Shown piece after piece: positions 6,536-6,611 of a stretch of 6,611 bases of DNA. Numbering within the stretch: position 1 is the first letter of the stretch; every line of letters begins with the position of its first letter. Made by a program: the position numbers and the translations under genes. This DNA comes from an uncultured Oceanospirillales bacterium. GTDB lineage: Bacteria > Pseudomonadota > Gammaproteobacteria > Pseudomonadales > Litorivicinaceae. Where the stretch lies: assembly GCA_913061245.1 (NCBI GenBank), contig CAJXTO010000084.1, forward strand, positions 1 through 6,611. Reading direction: 5' to 3'. The notes under the pieces were generated by a model that made no database searches, had not been told where the DNA came from, and saw only the letters and a list, made by a program, of their open reading frames with translations.

Positions 6536-6577
6536 CTCCGGTGGTGAGGTTGGTTACGGGATGTCATCATACCGGAG
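6536..6577. repeat. 7-bp inverted repeat flanking the cmoA upstream region
   Basis: CTCCGGT (6536-6542) and ACCGGAG (6571-6577) form a perfect 7-bp inverted repeat with 28 bases between the arms. One arm contains the cmoA ribosome binding site; the other lies beside the candidate -10 element and carries the GGAG of a purine-rich stretch read on the plus strand. It could be a protein-binding dyad, a leader hairpin if transcription starts further upstream, or chance. Confidence 0.3.
6566..6571 (-). promoter_or_regulatory. candidate -10 element for cmoA
   Basis: On the minus strand TATGAT (complement of 6566-6571) matches five of six -10 bases. Transcription would begin near 6559, giving a leader of about 29 bases before the cmoA ATG. 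No clear -35 is found 16 to 18 bases upstream, so this is a partial match only. Confidence 0.3.
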
Positions 6578-6595
6578 GTGGAGGAGATCTGAGAC

Positions 6596-6611
6596 ATGGA
6601 AATCACTTGGG
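6596..6611 (+). CDS. start of a divergent gene (partial, unknown)
   Basis: An ATG at 6596 is preceded by the purine-rich ribosome binding site AGGAG (6582-6586) at a spacing of 9 bases, with a second GGAGG at 6574-6578. The frame reads M-E-I-T-W and runs off the window. This looks like a real divergent start, but five residues do not allow a product to be named. Confidence 0.4.

Noticed and set aside
1..6611. CRISPR array, mobile element, tRNA, or defence system
   Set aside because: No spaced direct repeats, terminal inverted repeats, transposase or nuclease motifs, or tRNA-like cloverleaf were seen; nearly every base is covered by housekeeping genes.

Overview
This window reads as ordinary chromosome from a gammaproteobacterium. 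The main reason is the cmoA-cmoB pair, which makes the cmo5U34 wobble modification of tRNA and is typical of that class. The aminotransferase is very close in motif detail to enterobacterial AspC, and the PfkB adenosine kinase is of a type common in gammaproteobacteria; both fit. Base composition looks even across the window, near 50% GC by eye. I see no insertion sequences, phage genes, CRISPR repeats, tRNA or rRNA.

Layout. On the plus strand, 27-1487 is a membrane glycosyltransferase of the GT39 (ArnT/PMT-like) family, apparently at the end of an operon that enters from the left. It converges on, and overlaps by 4 bases, a short minus-strand gene (1484-1909) with an N-terminal ComF-like zinc ribbon but no recognisable phosphoribosyltransferase domain. 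Divergent from that gene, bioY (1976-2563, plus) encodes a biotin-transporter S component behind a reasonable sigma70 promoter. A 9-bp hairpin separates bioY from a minus-strand block that reads, in transcription order, cmoA (6530-5796), cmoB (5799-4843), aspC-type aminotransferase (4768-3581) and PfkB adenosine kinase (3581-2577). cmoA/cmoB overlap by 4 bases and aspC/kinase by 1 base; 74 bases separate cmoB from aspC. At the right edge a plus-strand gene with a strong ribosome binding site seems to begin at 6596, but only five codons are visible.

How the genes may work together. CmoA uses S-adenosylmethionine and prephenate to make carboxy-SAM and releases phenylpyruvate. CmoB transfers the carboxymethyl group to ho5U34 in tRNA and releases S-adenosylhomocysteine. 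A class I aminotransferase could turn phenylpyruvate back into phenylalanine, and an adenosine kinase could recapture adenosine derived from S-adenosylhomocysteine. The cluster can therefore be read as tRNA modification plus by-product salvage; this is inference from gene order. The bioY/zinc-ribbon pair suggests a comF-bio neighbourhood in which a biotin importer sits where biotin synthesis genes often lie. No clearly new system was found; the most unusual item is the short ComF-like gene.
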